64,000 nt of DNA from Maledivibacter halophilus (GTDB taxonomy: Bacteria > Bacillota > Clostridia > Peptostreptococcales > Caminicellaceae). The position numbers and the translations under genes were made by a program. The notes under the pieces were generated by a model that saw nothing but the letters and a program-made list of their open reading frames with translations, was not told the origin of the DNA and did no database searches. Below, one piece after another: positions 55,596-63,297 of this stretch (within the stretch, counting starts at the first letter, position 1; every line of letters begins with the position of its first letter). The stretch lies in contig NZ_FUZT01000002.1 in the NCBI RefSeq assembly GCF_900167445.1, positions 310,001-374,000 of the forward strand, in the 5' to 3' direction.

Positions 55596-56588
55596 ATGAG
55601 TACAATTTTTCCAACTATTATAATTATAGCGGCTATTATTGTATTTTTAGCTATATTTTTCAGTTTCGTACCATTGGGATTGTGGATATCAGCATTGGCA
55701 TCGAATGTAAAGATAAGCATTTTTACACTAATTGGAATGAAGCTTAGGAGAGTAAGACCCGATAGAATTATAAAGCCTTTAATCAAAGGAAGGAAGGCTG
55801 GACTGCAGATATCAAGCGATCAGTTAGAGGCCCATTATTTAGCTGGTGGTAATGTTGATGGTGTTGTTAATGCACTGATTGCTGCAGAAAGGGCAAATAT
55901 AAATTTAGAGTTTGAAAAGGCCACTGCCATAGACCTAGCAGGACGTAATGTTTTTGAAGCTGTTCAGATGAGTGTTAAACCAAAGGTTATTGAGACACCT
56001 ATTGTAGTTGCTATTGCAAAAAATGGAATAGAGTTAAAGGCTAAGGCGAGGGTAACTGTAAGGGCTGATATTGATAGACTTGTTGGTGGTGCCGGTGAAG
56101 AAACAATAATTGCCCGTGTAGGAGAAGGGATAGTAACTACAGTGGGTTCGGTAGAAACCCATAAAGAAGTACTGGAAAATCCCGATTTGATTTCAAAGAA
56201 TGTCTTAGGAAAAGGATTAGACTCCGGTACAGCCTTTGAAATACTATCAATAGATATTGCAGATGTTGATGTAGGTAGAAATGTTGGAGCTAAGCTTCAA
56301 ACTGACCAGGCAGAAGCAGATAAGCGAATAGCTCAGGCCAAAGCAGAGGTAAGAAGAGCAATGGCTATTGCAAAGGAACAGGAGATGGTGGCTGCGGTTC
56401 AGGAAATGAAGGCTAAGGTTGTAGAGGCTGAAGCAGAGGTGCCTAAGGCCATGGCGGCTGCCCTTAGAGAGGGTAAAATAGGAGTTATGGATTATTATAA
56501 TATGAAAAATGTTGTAGCAGATACAAATATGAGGGAATCTATTTCAAATATGAATAATGACGATTACACAAATATGCAGGATGAATAG
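55596..56588 (+). CDS. floA: Flotillin-like protein FloA
   Basis: A membrane scaffold of 330 residues that organises functional membrane microdomains. It has an N-terminal membrane hairpin region ([26 protein letters not shown]), an SPFH/PHB-like domain ([39 protein letters not shown]) and a coiled-coil region rich in Ala-Glu ([20 protein letters not shown]). The end matches the family ([20 protein letters not shown]). ATG 55596 follows TTGGGGGT. Confidence 0.95.
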   Translation: MSTIFPTIIIIAAIIVFLAIFFSFVPLGLWISALASNVKISIFTLIGMKLRRVRPDRIIKPLIKGRKAGLQISSDQLEAHYLAGGNVDGVVNALIAAERANINLEFEKATAIDLAGRNVFEAVQMSVKPKVIETPIVVAIAKNGIELKAKARVTVRADIDRLVGGAGEETIIARVGEGIVTTVGSVETHKEVLENPDLISKNVLGKGLDSGTAFEILSIDIADVDVGRNVGAKLQTDQAEADKRIAQAKAEVRRAMAIAKEQEMVAAVQEMKAKVVEAEAEVPKAMAAALREGKIGVMDYYNMKNVVADTNMRESISNMNNDDYTNMQDE

Positions 56589-56601
56589 GAGCTGATATCC
56601 T

Positions 56602-56778
56602 ATGAATGAAAAAAAAGAAGAAAATAAGATCCTTGGAAATAAGATAGATGAGACATTATATAGTAAAAGCAAGAAAAGGGGTAAAATGAAAAAAGCTCTT
56701 TCTTTTAAACCGAATAATATACGGATGGGGATTATCTATTCAGAAATTTTAGGAAAACCAAAGAGTCGTAGGGGATGA
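56602..56778 (+). CDS. Small basic protein of the floA operon
   Basis: A 58-residue frame with ATG 56602 after AGGAG. The product begins MNEKKEENKILGNKID and ends MGIIYSEILGKPKSRRG. It is very basic and Lys-rich, with no membrane segment. It lies 13 bp after floA and 9 bp before the response regulator, so it is in the same operon. The tidy spacing, ribosome site and non-random composition support a real gene. Function unknown. Confidence 0.7.
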   Translation: MNEKKEENKILGNKIDETLYSKSKKRGKMKKALSFKPNNIRMGIIYSEILGKPKSRRG

Positions 56779-56787
56779 TTATAGAAA

Positions 56788-57531
56788 ATGAATTTAAAGG
56801 TTTTAATAGCAGATGATGATTTTGGTATGAGATTAGTTTTAAAAAAAATAATAGAAAAGAATGAAGGCTTTGAAGTTGTGGCTGAGGCGGAGGACGGGAA
56901 AGAGGTTCTCCGCTTTTTGGAAGAGAAAAATTTTGATGTGGTATTTTTAGACATAGAAATGCCTGAAGTAAGTGGATTGGAATGCGGAAAGATACTTACG
57001 GATATAAATCCAAAGACTATTATTATTTTTGCAACGGCCCATGAAGAATATATGTCGGAGGCCTTTGAAATATATGCTTTTGACTATCTTATCAAGCCCT
57101 TTAAAGTAGATAGGATAAATAAGACTTTAGAAAGAATACAGAAAATATTTTATGAAAAACAAGATGAGAATATAGATAAGCCAATTTTTCAGCAAAGGGA
57201 ATTTAATAAATTAGTTATAAAGAATAGAGAAGGCATGAATTTTATAGATACACAAAATATTGTTTTAATACAAAGAGAGGATAGAAGTACAGCTATATAT
57301 ACTATTGATAATAAATATATAACTTCAGAAGGTCTTGGAGCCTTGGAAAAACGTTTAGAAAAAATTACCTTTTTTAGGAGTCATAAGTCGTATATAATTA
57401 ATATTTCAAAGATAAGTAAAATATCGCCTTATGGGAGATGGACTTATATAGTAAATTTCAAGAATTATGGTAAAGATGCACTTATAACCCATAAGAAATT
57501 TGCTGAGCTTGAGAAGTTCTTTGGTTTATAA
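56788..57531 (+). CDS. LytTR-type response regulator
   Basis: A 247-residue regulator. The receiver domain (1-120) has the acidic pocket IADDD, the phosphoacceptor in VVFLDIEMPEVSG and FDYLIKPF. The C-terminal LytTR DNA-binding domain follows (VLIQREDRSTAIYTIDNKYI, FFRSHKSYIINISKI). The likely kinase is the Spo0B-like sensor at 53787. LytTR regulators often control envelope or autolysis genes; nearby candidates are the floA operon itself. ATG 56788 is preceded by GGGGATGA. Confidence 0.92.
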   Translation: MNLKVLIADDDFGMRLVLKKIIEKNEGFEVVAEAEDGKEVLRFLEEKNFDVVFLDIEMPEVSGLECGKILTDINPKTIIIFATAHEEYMSEAFEIYAFDYLIKPFKVDRINKTLERIQKIFYEKQDENIDKPIFQQREFNKLVIKNREGMNFIDTQNIVLIQREDRSTAIYTIDNKYITSEGLGALEKRLEKITFFRSHKSYIINISKISKISPYGRWTYIVNFKNYGKDALITHKKFAELEKFFGL

Positions 57532-57637
57532 TAAAATTATAATATAAATATAGATATATGTTAGCAAAATATGCTTCATCTGAGAATAGAGAGGTATATT
57601 TATAATACAATTAAGAAATACAATTTTGGAGGAATTA

Positions 57638-58390
57638 ATGACTAAGGATACTGCAAAGAAAATACTAGAAAAGGACTTGTATGAGCCCATCAGTAATTAT
57701 CTAAAAAATCAGGGATATAAGGTCCAAAGCGAGGTTAAAGACTGCGATATTGTCGCAGTAAAGAATGAAGAAATGATTATAATAGAGCTTAAGAAAAGCA
57801 TTAACTTAACTTTGCTTATACAAGCTACTAAAAGACAAAAAATAACTGATGGGGTATATATTGCTATACCAAAGCCTAAGAGATTTAAATGGAATAAAAA
57901 ATGGAATGATATATCGGGTTTATTAAAGCGACTTGAACTGGGACTTATAATAGTATCATTTTTACAAACTACCACAGAGGTTGAAATAGTTTTTCATCCT
58001 TCAGTTTATAAGTATAGGAAGAGTAACAGAATGAAGGAAAATATAATAAGGGAAATTAATGGGCGTTCTGGAAGCTATAATGTAGGCGGTAGTGTTAAAG
58101 AAAAAATTATGACGGCCTATAGAGAAAATGCAATACATATAGCATGTTGCTTGGAAAAATATGGAGAACTTTCACCTAAAGATTTAAGAGCCCTTGGTAC
58201 AAGTTCTAAGACTCAAAGTATTCTTTCAAAAAATTTTTATGGATGGTTTGAAAGAGTCCATAGGGGAATATACAGACTCCATCCCCAAGGAAAGAAAGCT
58301 TTAGAAAATTATGGTGAAACTGCTGACTATTATAAAAAATTACTTGAGGGGAATTTAAATAAAAACTTGGGGACTAATGATGTCCCCTAA
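57638..58390 (+). CDS. DUF2161-type PD-(D/E)XK nuclease-like protein
   Basis: ATG 57638 follows GGAGG, giving 250 residues; the frame extends to TTG 57626, which overlaps the ribosome site. The N-terminal half has a restriction-nuclease-like core: CDIVAVKNEEMIIIELKKS fits the D-x(n)-ExK pattern (Asp, Glu, Lys). The C-terminal half has a helical part and a winged-helix-like end (LSPKDLRALGTSSKTQSILSK, FERVHRGIYRLHPQGKKAL). The family is a putative phosphodiesterase of unknown role. It shares a terminator with the convergent transporter gene. Confidence 0.75.
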   Translation: MTKDTAKKILEKDLYEPISNYLKNQGYKVQSEVKDCDIVAVKNEEMIIIELKKSINLTLLIQATKRQKITDGVYIAIPKPKRFKWNKKWNDISGLLKRLELGLIIVSFLQTTTEVEIVFHPSVYKYRKSNRMKENIIREINGRSGSYNVGGSVKEKIMTAYRENAIHIACCLEKYGELSPKDLRALGTSSKTQSILSKNFYGWFERVHRGIYRLHPQGKKALENYGETADYYKKLLEGNLNKNLGTNDVP

Positions 58391-58395
58391 GTTTT
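58362..58395. terminator. Bidirectional terminator spanning both stop codons
   Basis: AAAACTTGGGGAC (58362-58374) pairs with GTCCCC-AAGTTTT (58382-58395), with one bulged base, A-run on the left and T-run on the right. It contains the last codons of the 57638 gene and the stop of the minus-strand gene. Confidence 0.82.
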
Positions 58396-58912
58396 AATTT
58401 TGATTTTTTGTTAACCTAAGAATATTTATAAAGTTATCTCTAGCTAAAATATTTTTAAAGATAATTACACCTGCAATACTAACTACTACAAATTCTCCTA
58501 AGGCTACATATGCTGCTGATGCCCAAAATGGAAGATTAAGAACATAATTAAGCATCCAACCAACTATTAATCCATTAAAAATTACAGGCCATAAACTAGC
58601 TATTATTAATGCTTTAAAATTATTTCCTAAAGATTTTCTAGTTTGATGGATTGCCATTACCGATAATAGAGTGGCAAATGAACCTGCCATGACATCAATG
58701 GGCCCCAAAGGACTTCCAAAATTAGCCAAAAGGCAGCCAAGAACAAGTCCTGGTATATAAAGTGGATCGATAAAGGCTAATAAAATCAGTACTTCAGAAA
58801 GACGAAATTGAATATCTCCATAGCTGATAGGGGCTAAAGCCATGGTGATTGCCGCATAGATAGCAGCTATTACTGCTGTTTTAATTAAATTGTTAACAGA
58901 AATATTTTTCAT
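58394..58912 (-). CDS. queT: QueT-type queuosine-precursor transporter (ECF S component)
   Basis: A 172-residue membrane protein with five to six helices. The conserved family stretch IQFRLSEVLILLAFIDPLYIPGLVLGCLLANFGSPLGPIDVMAG-type (residues ~32-75) places it in the QueT family, thought to import a queuosine precursor with an ECF module. ATG 58912 is chosen because AAGGGAG (58921-58927) precedes it by eight bases; an in-frame TTG at 58933 overlaps that site. The ribosome site lies in a hairpin, and a long structured leader precedes it. ECF ATPase genes are not in the window. Confidence 0.88.
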   Translation of the reverse strand: MKNISVNNLIKTAVIAAIYAAITMALAPISYGDIQFRLSEVLILLAFIDPLYIPGLVLGCLLANFGSPLGPIDVMAGSFATLLSVMAIHQTRKSLGNNFKALIIASLWPVIFNGLIVGWMLNYVLNLPFWASAAYVALGEFVVVSIAGVIIFKNILARDNFINILRLTKNQN

Positions 58913-58920
58913 CAAAAAAA

Positions 58921-59032
58921 CTCCCTTCAACATATTGCTATGTTTCCCGGAGCCTCACTCAACACAGATAAACAACTCTAATAAGATTTTACTTAGTACC
59001 TAATAGATTATAGGTGTTAGTATTGTTTATCT
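58921..59032 (-). promoter_or_regulatory. Structured 5' leader of queT, riboswitch candidate
   Basis: On the minus strand, a closing stem AGATAAACAA (59032-59023) with TTGTTTATCT (58975-58966) encloses an inner stem ACCTA/TAGGT (59015-58998). A second hairpin follows: CTCC (58952-58949) with GGGAG, and AACATA with TATGTT around a GCAA tetraloop. GGGAG (58921-58925) is the ribosome site, so the hairpin would block translation. I do not see the preQ1-I consensus; GTGAGGCTCC recalls one strand of the magnesium M-box, but the rest of that motif is absent. Ligand control is inferred. Confidence 0.5.
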
Positions 59033-59487
59033 ATAGAACAAAAATATCAAATATTTTGCTCTTGTTTTTTTTGAAGTGGGACCAAAAAAACACTTATCGA
59101 TTACTTATTATAGCATATAATTAAATTTTGTAAAGTTATATTATTAATAAATAGATATAACAATAGAGATATGTAACTGAGAATTTGAACAAAGGGAAGT
59201 GGACTTTAAGGTTTCTTGTTTATCCTTTTAATTATTCAAATATAGTCATGAAATTTATCAAAAAGGAAATAATAATAACGAATAGAGACCCATTTTTGAG
59301 AAAAGGTTAGTAAAAATTGAAAATAAATAGTATAATAGAAAATGTTGTTCAATTTAATATAAAAGCTTTATAAATGAAAAAGAAAAAATAGAATGCAGTG
59401 CAGTAAGCCTTTTAAATTTGATATAAAAGTCATTTGCTTTATATTTTAATTTTTATATATCTATATAGGATTTATATAGTAAAACTT

Positions 59488-59543
59488 AATTTATACATAT
59501 TAAAATATCCAATGTTTCTAAGGATTTTTTATATGTATAAATT
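59488..59543. repeat. Dispersed AT-rich palindrome, copy 2
   Basis: AATTTATACAT (59488-59498) and ATGTATAAATT (59533-59543) flank TTAAAATATCC and TTTCTAAGG, matching copy 1 at 13168. The flanks TAGTAAAACTT (left) and AAAGTCTTTACT (right) are shared with copy 3. Confidence 0.7.
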
Positions 59544-59618
59544 AAAGTCTTTACTCAAATTCCCATATGGTATTAGGGATTTAAAAATTATGATAATCTT
59601 TACCATCAAGCTTTATAA

Positions 59619-59744
59619 ATTTGAGGAAATTGTATAATTCTAATTTAACAAAGTTACATAATATATATGGTATAGATCTAATGATTTTAAAACTATATGA
59701 AGTATTCAATTTTTTAAAAAGGTAATTATACAATTTACTCATTT
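59619..59744. repeat. MITE-like palindromic element, copy 2
   Basis: It is homologous to 46220-46344 along its length. The inverted ends read TTGAGGAAATTGTATAATT (59621-59639) and AATTATACAATTTACTCA. Relative to copy 1, GCATAATT/AATTATGC became GTATAATT/AATTATAC, a paired change that keeps the stem. Confidence 0.7.
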
Positions 59745-59878
59745 AAAAGATTTATTCATTAATTTGGAAAGTTTTTAGGAAAAAACTGTTCAAAAGCATT
59801 TTCTTATCTTTTTCATTTATTTCTGGTGATTATTTTAAATTTAATAATCACATGTATAGGGTTTACATAGTAAAACTT

Positions 59879-59933
59879 AATTTATACATGTACAAATACT
59901 CAGCTCTTTTAGGCGTTTTGGACATGTTAAAAT
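59879..59933. repeat. Dispersed AT-rich palindrome, copy 3 (diverged)
   Basis: AATTTATACATGT (59879-59891) and ACATGTTAAAATT (59922-59934) form the arms. The left flank TAGTAAAACTT and the right flank AAAGTCTTTACT match copy 2. It ends ~60 bp before the helicase start. Confidence 0.6.
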
Positions 59934-59996
59934 TAAAGTCTTTACTTAAATCTCTATAAAAATAAAAGAAAAATATTAGGAAAAGGAATGGTTAAT

Positions 59997-61646
59997 ATGA
60001 ATAAAATTAGATTTGAAGAACTTAATTGTTCAAAGGAAATAAAAAAAGCAGTGAAGGATATGGGATTTGAAGAAGCTACTCCTATACAGACTTTGGCAAT
60101 TCCATTAGTTTTAGATGGAAAAGATGTAGTAGGTCAGGCTCAGACAGGTACTGGTAAAACTGCAGCTTTTGGAATACCCGCTATAGATATGATAGATCCA
60201 AATGAAAATGTTACACAGGCACTGATACTTTGTCCTACTAGGGAATTAGCTGTTCAGGTGGCTGAGGAGCTTGCAAAGCTGGCAAAGTATAAAAGAGGAA
60301 TTACTACATTACCGGTTTTTGGTGGACAGCCTATTGATAGACAGATTAAACGTCTTAAAAAAGGTGTTCAAATTGTCATAGGAACTCCAGGTAGAGTCAT
60401 GGATCATATGAGAAGAAAAACCCTTAAGCTGGATAATTTAAAAATGATGATTCTAGATGAAGCTGATGAAATGTTAAATATGGGCTTTCGGGAAGATATT
60501 GAAACTATTTTGGAGAGTATAGGTGAGGATAGACAAACCTTATTGTTTTCTGCCACAATGCCAAAGGCTATAATGAATATAATACATAAGTATCAAAAGA
60601 ATCCTGAAATAGTTAAAATAATTCATAAAGAGCTTACTACTCCAAATATTGAACAAGTATATCTTGAGGTAAAAGAAAAAGATAAGGTTGAAGTACTTAC
60701 AAGATTAATAGATATGTACAGTCCTAAACTTTCACTGGTTTTTTGTAATACAAAAAAGAAGGTTGATGAAATTACAGATCTTTTGCAATTTCGTGGTTAT
60801 GCCAGTGATAAAATACATGGAGATATGAAACAGTCCCTAAGGATTAATGTAATGAATAAGTTTAAACGTGGAGATATTGAGGTGTTAGTTGCCACCGATG
60901 TTGCAGCTAGAGGAATAGATATTGATGATATAGAATGTGTATTCAATTTTGATATGCCTAGCCATGAAGAATATTATGTTCATAGAATTGGAAGAACAGG
61001 ACGTGCCGGAAGAACAGGAAAGGCCTTTACTTTTGTTAGTGGCAGAGATTTTTATCTGTTAAGAAATGTTATGAAGTATACAAAGAAAAAAATAAAGAAA
61101 CATGATATACCTACTATAAGTGATATTGAAGCTATAAGAACAGATATTTTCTTAAAAAAGGTTAAGGATAAAATAAATGAAGGTAAGTTGGATAAGTACA
61201 TTAAGATAGTCGAAAATTCCTTTGAAGATGATTTTTCATCCATTGAAATTGCTGCTGCATTACTAAAAATGGAGATTGAAATAAAGGATGCCAAAGAAAT
61301 AGACCTTATGCCAGAAAAAAGGCGTAGAGGGACTGGTGCTGAAGAAGGCATGGTTAGGATGTTCATAAACATTGGCAAAGATAAAAAGATAAAACCAAAG
61401 GATGTAGTTGGAGCTATTGCAGGGGAAACAAGTATTTCTGGGAAACGCATAGGTGACATAGATATATTTGATAATTATACCTTTGTAGAAATTCCAGAAG
61501 AATATGCAGAGGAAGTTCTTTCAATAATGGCTAAAAATACAATAAAGGGTAATAAGATAAATATTGAACCTGCTAAAGGGAAAAATAAGAAGAGAGGTCA
61601 AAAGACAAATAAACGTAGGAAAGTTAAAAAAGTAAAAAGGAAATAG
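59997..61646 (+). CDS. DEAD-box RNA helicase with DbpA-type RNA-binding tail
   Basis: An ATP-dependent RNA helicase of ~549 residues. ATG 59997 is nine bases after AAGGA; ATG 59988 in frame is also possible. All core motifs are present: GFEEATPIQ, AQTGTGKT, PTRELAVQ, TPGRVMDH, DEADEM, SATMP, and HRIGRTGRAGRTG. The C-terminus has a DbpA-type RNA-binding domain (MVRMFINIGKDKKIKPKDVVGAIAG ... FVEIPEEYAEEVL) and a basic tail (KKRGQKTNKRRKVKKVKRK). This architecture suits ribosome assembly or RNA turnover, often induced by cold. The very long, palindrome-rich upstream region is notable. Confidence 0.94.
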   Translation: MNKIRFEELNCSKEIKKAVKDMGFEEATPIQTLAIPLVLDGKDVVGQAQTGTGKTAAFGIPAIDMIDPNENVTQALILCPTRELAVQVAEELAKLAKYKRGITTLPVFGGQPIDRQIKRLKKGVQIVIGTPGRVMDHMRRKTLKLDNLKMMILDEADEMLNMGFREDIETILESIGEDRQTLLFSATMPKAIMNIIHKYQKNPEIVKIIHKELTTPNIEQVYLEVKEKDKVEVLTRLIDMYSPKLSLVFCNTKKKVDEITDLLQFRGYASDKIHGDMKQSLRINVMNKFKRGDIEVLVATDVAARGIDIDDIECVFNFDMPSHEEYYVHRIGRTGRAGRTGKAFTFVSGRDFYLLRNVMKYTKKKIKKHDIPTISDIEAIRTDIFLKKVKDKINEGKLDKYIKIVENSFEDDFSSIEIAAALLKMEIEIKDAKEIDLMPEKRRRGTGAEEGMVRMFINIGKDKKIKPKDVVGAIAGETSISGKRIGDIDIFDNYTFVEIPEEYAEEVLSIMAKNTIKGNKINIEPAKGKNKKRGQKTNKRRKVKKVKRK

Positions 61647-61683
61647 ACATATAAGAGGTAATTTTATAATTGACCTGATTATC

Positions 61684-61720
61684 AAAAGAACTTTGCAAAA
61701 CAATGCAAAGTTCTTTTTTT
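61684..61720 (+). terminator. Terminator after the helicase gene
   Basis: AAAAGAACTTTGCA (61684-61697) pairs perfectly with TGCAAAGTTCTTTT (61704-61717) with a T-run. Confidence 0.88.
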
Positions 61721-61872
61721 AGTATAAATACTTTACTAAATTCAAAGAATTGTAATATAGATATTCTGATTTAACAAAATAAGTGCATCAGACTTAGTAG
61801 AATGAACTAAGAACTTAAAACCTAGAATGACAAATATGTTGAAAATATAATTTACTATGGAGGAGGTTAAAA

Positions 61873-63270
61873 ATGTCAAAGGTTAAAATTACAGAAACAA
61901 TATTAAGGGATGCTCATCAATCACTAATAGCCACTAGACTTAAAATTAAAGAAATACTGCCAATTTTAGAAGAGCTGGATAAAGTAGGTTATAATGCTTT
62001 AGAAATGTGGGGAGGAGCTACTTTTGATACATGCTTAAGATTTTTAAATGAAGATCCATGGGAGAGATTGAGAGCTATAAGAAGGAAGGTAAAAAGGACT
62101 AAGCTTCAAATGCTCATGAGAGGACAAAATGTACTGGGATATAAGCACTATTCTGACGATATAGTCATAGATTTTGTTAAGAAGGCTGTATATAATGGAA
62201 TAGATATCATAAGAATATTTGATGCACTGAATGATATAAGAAATATTAAAGTTGCTTTAGAAATGGCTAAGAAAGAAGGAGTTCATGCACAAGGGGCAAT
62301 AGCATATACTATCAGTCCAGTTCATACTATACAAACATATATAGATTTAGCAAAGGAAATGGAAAATATGGGTGCAGATTCTATTTGTATTAAAGATATG
62401 TCTGGATTATTGACTCCTTTTTTTACATTTGAACTTATATCATCTTTGAAAAAGACTGTAAATATTCCTTTGGAGCTTCATTCCCATTCAACTAGTGGAT
62501 TAGCTAGTATGTCTTATTTAAAAGGCATAGAAGCTGGAGTAGATATAATTGACACAGCTATATCTCCCTTTGCTTTAGGCACTTCACAACCTCCTACAGA
62601 ATCTATAGTAGCCGCCCTTGAAGCAACTGAATTTGATACAGAGTTGAATATCAATAAATTAAATACAATAGCAGAATACTTTAAGCCATTGAGAGAAAAA
62701 TATATAGAAAATGGTTTGCTGAATCCTAAAGTCTTTGGTGTAAATATTAATACACTTATTTATCAAGTGCCTGGAGGAATGCTATCTAACCTTATTAATC
62801 AGCTTCAAGCTCAGAAAGCTTTGGATAAATTTGATGAGGTTCTTGGAGAGGTGCCAAGAGTAAGGGAGGATTTAGGCTATCCACCATTGGTAACCCCTAC
62901 AAGCCAAATCATTGGTACCCAAGCAGTACTAAATATAATAACTGGAGAAAGATACAAGGTTGTACCTAAAGAAGTAAAAGCCTATGTAAAAGGTATGTAC
63001 GGCAAACCTACAGTTCCTATAAAAGAGAAAATAGTAAGAAAAATTATTGGAGGAGAAAAGGTTATTACATGTAGACCTGCTGATTTACTTGAACCTCAGC
63101 TTGAGGTTATTAAAAATGAAATAAAGGAGTATTTAGAAAAGGAGGAGGATGTATTAACATATGCTTTATTTCCTCAGGTGGCATTAAAATACTTCAAATA
63201 TCGTGAAGCAAAAAAATATAATGTTGATGATGATTTAACAGATAGTAATGAAAGAACTTATCCAATATAA
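61873..63270 (+). CDS. oadA: Carboxyltransferase subunit (OadA / pyruvate carboxylase subunit B type) without biotin domain
   Basis: It transfers CO2 between biotin and pyruvate/oxaloacetate. The TIM-barrel core has the metal-binding Asp in ILRDAHQSL, ALEMWGGATFDTCLRFL, the carboxylysine segment SICIKDMSG and the metal-binding HSHSTSG. The protein is 465 residues and stops after the conserved carboxyltransferase region; full OadA proteins are ~590 residues and end in a biotinyl domain with an MKM motif, which is missing. A separate biotin carrier is needed. ATG 61873 follows GGAGGAGG. No decarboxylase membrane subunits are adjacent. Confidence 0.88.
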   Translation: MSKVKITETILRDAHQSLIATRLKIKEILPILEELDKVGYNALEMWGGATFDTCLRFLNEDPWERLRAIRRKVKRTKLQMLMRGQNVLGYKHYSDDIVIDFVKKAVYNGIDIIRIFDALNDIRNIKVALEMAKKEGVHAQGAIAYTISPVHTIQTYIDLAKEMENMGADSICIKDMSGLLTPFFTFELISSLKKTVNIPLELHSHSTSGLASMSYLKGIEAGVDIIDTAISPFALGTSQPPTESIVAALEATEFDTELNINKLNTIAEYFKPLREKYIENGLLNPKVFGVNINTLIYQVPGGMLSNLINQLQAQKALDKFDEVLGEVPRVREDLGYPPLVTPTSQIIGTQAVLNIITGERYKVVPKEVKAYVKGMYGKPTVPIKEKIVRKIIGGEKVITCRPADLLEPQLEVIKNEIKEYLEKEEDVLTYALFPQVALKYFKYREAKKYNVDDDLTDSNERTYPI

Positions 63271-63297
63271 AAAAGGTGAGATTATCACCTTTTCAAA
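63271..63297. terminator. Bidirectional terminator
   Basis: AAAAGGTGA (63271-63279) pairs with TCACCTTTT (63285-63293), directly after the oadA stop and overlapping the stop of the convergent TPR gene. Confidence 0.78.

Larger units (their letters stand above)
59033..59996. other. Intergenic region, ~960 bp, rich in dispersed palindromes
   Basis: No credible gene is visible. It contains two copies of the AATTTATACAT palindrome (59488-59543 and 59879-59933) flanking one MITE-like element (59619-59744). The long leader precedes the DEAD-box helicase gene. Confidence 0.55.

Noticed and set aside
58940..58970. Magnesium M-box riboswitch before queT
   Set aside because: Only the short GTGAGGCTCC-like strand resembles it; the remaining conserved M-box core is absent and the downstream gene is not a magnesium transporter.
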